From Acanthaster planci (Eukaryota > Echinodermata > Asteroidea > Valvatida > Acanthasteridae), in assembly GCF_001949145.1 (NCBI RefSeq), contig NW_019091660.1, forward strand, positions 109,106-173,105: a stretch of DNA of 64,000 nt, written 5' to 3'. How positions within the stretch are numbered: the first letter of the stretch is position 1; every line of letters starts with the position of its first letter. Of this stretch, positions 57,701-64,000 are shown in pieces. The position numbers and the translations under genes are program-made. The notes beneath the pieces were generated by a model. The model saw nothing but the letters and a program-made list of their open reading frames with translations. It did not search any database and was not told where the DNA came from.

Positions 57701-60700
57701 TGTTTGTTTAGAGTGGGTTAAAGTCAAATTTCATGTACATCATGTACATGTAATCAGTGAAATCACATACATGTCCATGTAGACGTACGTGCTATGCCAT
57801 TCTTTTGCATTTTGCATGTACTCGTACATAGCTGCATGTACAAATTATTACCCGCACATGTAAATGATGGGATTTTTGCTATTGTATTAGCATTCATTTA
57901 AACTGAGTTCCCACCTATCAACTGCACATTGCATACAACAACACTTCTAACTACATATATATTTAACTGTGTACAAACTAGTATGTACATGTATGAACGT
58001 GCACATGTACCAGGTATGTACAGGAAGAATCTGTCTCCAATTTCATTTTAGTTGACCGGAAAGATTTCACTGATTTTGTCAATACATGTGTAAGTTCATT
58101 GTTTCCTTTTCAATTTCATATTTGGTTAATTGATCAATAGTTTTCCCCTATAACTGGTAATTTCACACAAGTCCAGTTCACAATATTAGCAGTAGTCTGC
58201 CTTGGGGATTTTTTCACATAAAGGCCTTAGCACTTGTTTAAGTAATGCCCCCACAGCTTGAAACAACCGGTCTTTGTGTTCTTCCCACTTTATAAATCAT
58301 CTCACTTTTTTTTCTTTCTTTCTTTTTTTTAGAACATTTGAAATTTTTGGTTTCCATGTACTTCGTAAGTAATTTTTGGCCATTCTGCTGTGCCTTCTGA
58401 AACAAAACCTTTTTTCACAAAATGGTTTTCAATAAATCAAATAGGAAATTTATCAGAAAAATCACTGTATTGAACATCAATAATCAATTAACAATTGATA
58501 CTGCATATGATACTTATGGCCTATCACGCATTTAACTAACACTGTCCTTTTTCTTTTTGACTTTCACAAAAAACATGTAAGATAACTTCCTTAATACATA
58601 TGTATTACTATGGTGCTAGTGACTTGACTTTGCATTCCTAAATTCATCAAAAATGTAGATGTAGATCTGGATGAATGTTGGTTGGTGCTCGGAAGAAAGA
58701 ACTTTTTAAAAAATGAATTATCCATGAACATTTACATGTATGTAGACATTTTTCTTGCCAAATGTGTGAAATGGTTTACGGACGAGACCTCTGAATAAAA
58801 TATGATTTCCTTGTTCTCTTGTAATAGATCATTGAAATCTACTGCACTGGGTGTCCTTGTTCATTGACCCAAGCACTGCAGTCTGAAGGCATTGTTGTAA
58901 CCCCAAAGCCTATGTGTAGCTTTATCATGTTGCTAGTGTTACTGTGCCATACCCTTTACCCTGTGCCTGTATGCACATACATGTACATGTACCAGTACTG
59001 GGAATATATACCGTATGTACAAACAGTACATTGCATTGGTAAGCCTGCACTACCATTCATGCACCTGTACATGTCTTTTCTACAGCGCGTACATACATGT
59101 ACAGGTATGCTTTGACACTGGTGCTCATTCAACCATAAAAGGTCAGCTACATGTACAGTGTATGTACATCTATGCAGACACTTGATATACATTGCACTAG
59201 ACTCATGTTCATGTGTAAAACATACAGGTACTGTATATTATTGTATGCGTGCATGTACAATGTACATGTATGTACGTCAATTTATAGATTCCAGGTCCAA
59301 GTCTTTGTTCACTTGATGGGCATGATACATGTAAACAGGCAAAGAGTACCCTACCCAGTCCTTGTATTGCATAAAGAAGGATTGAATACGGGAGTGTAGT
59401 TTACCAGTAAAATGATTGCATACTGTATCCTTCTGCATCATGTACCGGTGTATGTACATTATACAACATGAGCGTACTTGCATCCATGCTTCTTATGCCC
59501 TTTGTTAGGAAATAACACGTAGTAACTTGATCTTATCCTTGTCAGACATGCACAGCAGTGTCCAATTTCATTTTCCTTTGATTTTGGGTTTGTGAAAAAG
59601 AAAAAAGTATCTTGGCAATTCCAAAACCAACGTTTAGTATCTGATGGATCTGGTTTTGCCGAGTGGCAGAAATGAACTTGAAAAAGCTTCATTTGAATTG
59701 CTTTTTATAAATGATTAATTTTATGTTGTCAGTTAGTACCACAAGTTTAATTTGTTACTTGAAACAACTCAGCATGGTACAGAGTTGATAATCCGCTCTG
59801 CGTTTTACGCAAAGTCAATTTATTAAGCTCTAGCTTTGTTAGTTTTAGCATTTTAAAAAGTTGTATAATTTGCTTCTTAAAATCAAAAGCAATGTGATAA
59901 ATTACTAGTTCAAATTTTCTAACTTGTCACCAATGTAACATGTATCTATGGTCAAAAAAGCAGCACCATTTATTGAACTATCACATCTTTTCAGGGATTT
60001 TAAACTTCGGCTTATCCGTGGAGCACCCCACCTGTCCCCCAATCTGATTGTAGAGACAACAGACGGTGCGAGATTCCATGAACCAGACTACCTGTATGTA
60101 GGCCAACTAGAAGGTACGTCGGTATAGAGTTGCACAACGGTGCTGTTCAAACCTGAAAAGGTTGCAGTGCACAGATGTAGTTTTGCCAAGACTTTAAATG
60201 ACATTTTCCCCTTTTTTCACAGTGAATTTAGTTTAATGTACACACCCTGTACATGTACAAGTACATGTAAGTGATGATTTAGTTGAAGACACTCGCATAC
60301 ACGTAACCTGCCATAATTATATATAACGGGTTTGCCCTGCCATAACCTGCCATAATCGTGACAATAAATCATGGTCGATTCTGATGTTTAGAAATGTTTT
60401 TAAACCATTAACTCTCACTGCCCAAATTCAGTTTACGTGACTGTGCATGGTTCTTGGTTTTAAGTACATGTTGTTCTGATGATTTGATTCTTGGTTTTAA
60501 ATTTTGCTGGATTCAAAATATGTGGACCAATACCTAGCTATTCATGTAGAATCCTTTAAAGAGGGAGAGTCATTCTACTTCAAGTCAAACTTCAGTCAGC
60601 CACATTTAGACGTTGTATGCCAGAGGTATATTGTTCATGCAGATGAAACCTCTCCTTCCTTCGTCTACGTCCCCTGTAGGTGAGCCTAACACCAAGTGCC

Positions 60701-62774
60701 ATGGATCCATCCTCAAGGGTCTCTTCTCAGGAACCATCTATGCAGACGGCGACACCTACCATGTGGAGCCAGCCCACAGACACTTTGACAAGCCCACAGA
60801 GTTCCACTCCGTCATCTACAAGGGTTCGGATGTGGAGCATCCACCCGATGGAGGCTGTGGCTTAACCAGCAAGACCATGAAATGGATGAAGAAGGTCCAA
60901 GAATCAGCCGTTGAGGAGGACAGCCGTGAATACGTGAAGAAGGTAGTTGATGAAATTGCAGAGTCTGTTCCACCTGTTGAAGTTGCACCTGTACTTGTAA
61001 GGCCAATTCATTATAACCATCCAATTTTATTTCATACAGATACAAGTATGTAAAGTACTTACCAGATAAAAGGACATTCAATGTGAGTTATTTTAGACTG
61101 AGTACATACTTTTCTTGATGGCATATTTGATCCATCCAGACAGCTCCAGTCCTCCTGAGCCAGTTGTATTGGTGTTCTGAACTGCACAACATTTCTAAGG
61201 AGCAAAACATTCAGGCATTCCAAATGCTTGGCTGTATGCTATGTATGCTATATATTTATCGATGGTCCTTACTGGCAGATTTTAACTGAGCACATAAATT
61301 CATGTGGTAACATTTTGGAAACTTGTTCCTATGGTTCAATCAAGGCCACTGCAGAAGCTTGTCAAAGGTGCTTGAGATCATGTTTGGAAAGACAGAGAAT
61401 TGTAGAGGATGCCAAATTCTTTTTTTTTGTCCAAAAACTGAACTCAACTTGCCAAGTGAGGACATTTGAAAAAAAATACAAAACCCTATTTTATCACATA
61501 CATGCACATATGTATTTTATTATGTTTGTTTAAGCTAATAGAAACCCGACTTCTTGTTTTTTACTGCTTGAAATTTCATTTTGTCACAGGGTTCTACTAG
61601 GCAAAGTGGCCAGACTGCTCATGATTATAGTCCCAGGGAAAATATATACGCTGACCCCAAACATCGCCGAACCCGACGCCAGACGCCACTCAAGAACACC
61701 TGTAATCTGTATCTCCAGGCTGACCACACGTATTCTGCATTCTTCAATCACGAAGACTCGGAGGTCATCGCTCAGTTCAATAACTTTGTGGCTGCCGTCA
61801 ATGCTATTTACGGCGCCTACAAGCTTGGCACCTACAATGACGTTGGGTTCTTGGTGGACAGGATTAGGGTAAGGAAAACAGTGGACCTTACAGTAGTATG
61901 TTGTAAAGAGGTGACCACAGAGGGGCCAGATTTTGGTTGGCCATTGCAGAAAAAAATCAACACCTGTCCACCTAATGGTATTCATTGAGACAAGGACTTG
62001 GCCCCTTTTTTTTCCCTCAGTGGATGTAGTTGATTCAAATTTTGGTTTACTGGAATTTGTCCACATTCGGTTTCTTAGATCTATTTTTATTTGCGTACTG
62101 TTGCACATGCATAGTGGAATACTGTTCAATTATGAAGCTGAAAGCCTTTTTGATACACTTGATCATCTTACAATTTTGGAATGAATGACTTGTGGTAAAA
62201 ACCCAAATGACTGAATAAAAGTGGGACTGACACCCTACAAATCATGCTCTATCAGCCCAGCCTAAGCACTGCTGTAGATGTTGACAGTTTGCCTTTAATG
62301 CTTCGTCTAGGATTTCCAGGACTGCTCGACCTACCCTGGCTCAGAAAATTTAAAAGGGAGGGATGTTAGCAGAGCATTGTTGAACCTAGAGTACAAATGA
62401 AATTTAAGAACACTTACAATTTTAGACCAAAGTTTGTCATAGGATGCCTGACCCACTTCCACGTATTCAGTGCAAAGTGAAGTACATCTGTTTGATGATG
62501 ATAAAGATGAATGTTTCATTGTTTCAGAGTCTGGAACTGTTATGACAGTTTTTATTCATACTGATGATATTACTGACTCTTTATTTTCAGATCAATGGCA
62601 CCAGTGAGAAAGCTGACCCTACAAATCCTTTCCGATTTGAAAACATTGGTGTGGAGAAGTTTCTAGACCTGAACTCTCTGCAGAACCATGATGAATATTG
62701 CCTGGCCTATGTGTTTGCCAACCGTGACTTCAATGACGGAGTCCTCGGACTTGCCTGGGTGGGATCCTCAGGAA
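51748..62774 (+). CDS. ADAM10: ADAM10/kuzbanian-type metalloprotease, 5' part (6 coding exons, continues past window)
   Basis: Exons are 51748-51796, 54907-55048, 59995-60113, 60680-60996, 61590-61868 and 62591-62774, all GT-AG with consistent phases, giving 363 residues so far. Residues 1-16 form a signal peptide ([16 protein letters not shown]). The prodomain carries [48 protein letters not shown] and GGC (Cys163). RTRR at 236-239 is a furin-type cleavage site. The protease domain starts with [11 protein letters not shown] and runs through [20 protein letters not shown] and [13 protein letters not shown]. The zinc-binding HExxH, disintegrin, Cys-rich and transmembrane parts are not in the window. 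ADAM10 is the cell-surface sheddase that cleaves Notch and many other membrane proteins. The match to vertebrate ADAM10 is strong throughout the exons. Confidence 0.95.
53684..53745. repeat. ACATGT/ATGTAC-rich low-complexity run
   Basis: Self-complementary TACATGTACATATACG-type wording repeats about ten times. It lies in ADAM10 intron 1. Confidence 0.85.
56087..56612. repeat. Direct repeat flanking the second assembly gap
   Basis: GGACAGTCCAGGACTACAGC followed by CTACAGGTACAT occurs at about 56088-56118 and again at about 56581-56611, with N between. The gap probably hides a tandem repeat array. Confidence 0.8.
56120..56567. other. Assembly gap (448 N)
   Basis: All N, within ADAM10 intron 2. 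Confidence 0.99.
57238..57265. repeat. 28-bp perfect palindrome of ATGTAC units
   Basis: CTACATGTACATG continued by TACATGTACATGTAG equals its own reverse complement. It is the longest uninterrupted ATGTAC run I noticed in the window. Confidence 0.9.
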
Positions 62775-64000
62775 GTAAGTCTAATAATGTGTCAGTTTCT
62801 CTAAACGTCTCAGAGATAGGATTCTTTTGGGTCAAAAACTTCAACTTTCTCAAAAAGGAATTAACTTACAGTCTTGGAAAATCCTTTAAAAATCCAGGGG
62901 GAACAAAAGGTCCTGGAAAGTTACGGAAAAGCTGTGAAAAAGTTGGAAAAAGGATGTCCTTAAATCCTGTTGTCAGAGGATGGAAAGGCATGGAAAATTC
63001 ATGGAAAATTCATGGAAATCAAGATTATGGGAAAGTTGTGGTATTTGGTTTTCAGATTTGTGTGGGAACCCTGATATAGCAGTGAACTTTTTATATACAG
63101 CCAAACATTACACACTGATTGCAGAGCGTTATTTGGAACAGTAATTACGACAACATTATATTTGTCAAGCCTCAGATGTTTACCCAAGAGCAGTAGTTGC
63201 GACCACAACTGGCTATGGAGAGCGGCCAGGCTCAAGTTCAACACTCAATCCCTCTCTACAGACTTATCATACTTTGTGCATGTGTGTACAAAAACAAATG
63301 GAGTTTAACAAGTTTAAATGTCAGCCGGAGGTGACTCAAGGCACACCTGATGTTTGAACCCATCAGCCATTCCTGTACATGTATGTACAGATACATGTAC
63401 ATGTAGCAAGATCATGTTTACGCCTCACGAGGTGTAAAGTGGTTAAAAGTAAATCAGGACTTTTAGCCAATCTGTTGCATTTACTGTGATATTTGCTCAA
63501 ACCAATCTGTGCTTAGCACAGATGCATTGTGCTTACCAACAACTGGTTACCTGCTTAAATGTCCCTGATTTTTGATATCCGTGACTGGTTTTCATTGTTC
63601 ATGAAGTATTTGTGAATGTTTTAGTTTTTTGTTAATTTGCTGATTAGTGTTTTTCCTTTTTTTAACCCTAACCCCCAAGGGTTGCTGGCTCTAACCCCCC
63701 TCCAGGGTTGCTGGCCCTAATGTTCCCCATTCACACAAAGTTAAACACCCATATGGGACTTTGTNCTATCCCCACAAAATTAAACACTTTACTACTGTGT
63801 AATTCTGTGTGGTTGGGGAAGGTTAGGGTTAAAGGTTACATGTGTTCATGTAGTTACATGCCCCACGTACATGTACATATAACACATACAAAGTTCCACA
63901 ACTTGTTTTACATTAGTAGAATTCTTGTCATTTCCAACTGAAGTGCAATTTGATTTTAGATTGGCTGTTTTATGGTTGATCTTCATATCATTTTTCAGTT
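62775..64000. other. ADAM10 intron 6 (partial); no further exon seen
   Basis: No exon matching the downstream metalloprotease region is found before the window ends. 63664-63720 has a 26-bp tandem duplication containing AGGGTTGCTGGC (63678 and 63704). One ambiguous base lies at 63765. Confidence 0.6.

Larger units (their letters stand above)
55049..59994. other. ADAM10 intron 2 with a gap and dense ACATGT repeats
   Basis: This 4.9-kb intron has no coding content I can support. It includes the gap at 56120-56567 and many runs built from ACATGT/ATGTAC. Confidence 0.7.

Noticed and set aside
60613-60679. ATG upstream of ADAM10 exon 4 extending the open frame
   Set aside because: A good acceptor (CCCCTGTAG) at 60679 and phase agreement with exon 3 show the exon starts at 60680.
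63660-63840. TTAACCCTAACCCCC and GGTTAGGGTT, telomere-like words
   Set aside because: Only isolated repeats within an ADAM10 intron; no extended telomeric array.

Overview
The window is nuclear DNA of an intron-rich invertebrate animal. Small exons with GT-AG introns, metazoan protein families, decayed retrotransposons, SINE-like and foldback elements and assembly gaps (33249-34049, 56120-56567, and one N at 63765) all point this way. The two conserved genes are closest in architecture to vertebrate PDIA5 and ADAM10. I lean toward a marine deuterostome (echinoderm, hemichordate or cephalochordate), but the sequence alone does not settle the lineage.

Region 1 (about 1-19.7 kb, plus strand) holds two tandem paralogous genes for small secreted Kazal-type protease inhibitors. 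Each has three coding exons (732-2237 and 14758-15935) and sits in a segmental duplication offset by about 14 kb. The left unit runs from about 0.48 to 7.29 kb and the right unit from about 14.5 to 18.27 kb. The left copy carries a possible extra in-frame WAP-like exon that is broken by stops in the right copy. A younger non-LTR retrotransposon insertion, an older shared one and a Ty3/gypsy remnant fill much of the rest.

Region 2 (about 19.7-26.2 kb) has no recognisable gene. It holds foldback and MITE-like elements, direct repeats and, at its right end, the presumed 3' flank of the next gene.

Region 3 (26218-49280, minus strand) is a PDIA5-like protein disulfide isomerase. I could assemble 23 coding exons with consistent phases, giving 771 residues: a signal peptide, a redox-inactive N-terminal domain, five thioredoxin modules each with a CGHC site, and a C-terminal KEEL ER-retention signal. 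Vertebrate PDIA5 has three such modules. The exon structure records how the extra modules arose, including a 95-nt exon that in one module is split into 82 + 13 nt.

Region 4 (51748-end, plus strand) is the 5' part of an ADAM10/kuzbanian metalloprotease. It has six coding exons covering the signal peptide, the prodomain, the furin site and the start of the protease domain; the rest lies beyond the window. PDIA5 and ADAM10 are divergently arranged, head to head, about 2.5 kb apart. From about 39 kb rightward the introns are dense in self-complementary ACATGT/ATGTAC runs, which are rare in the left part.
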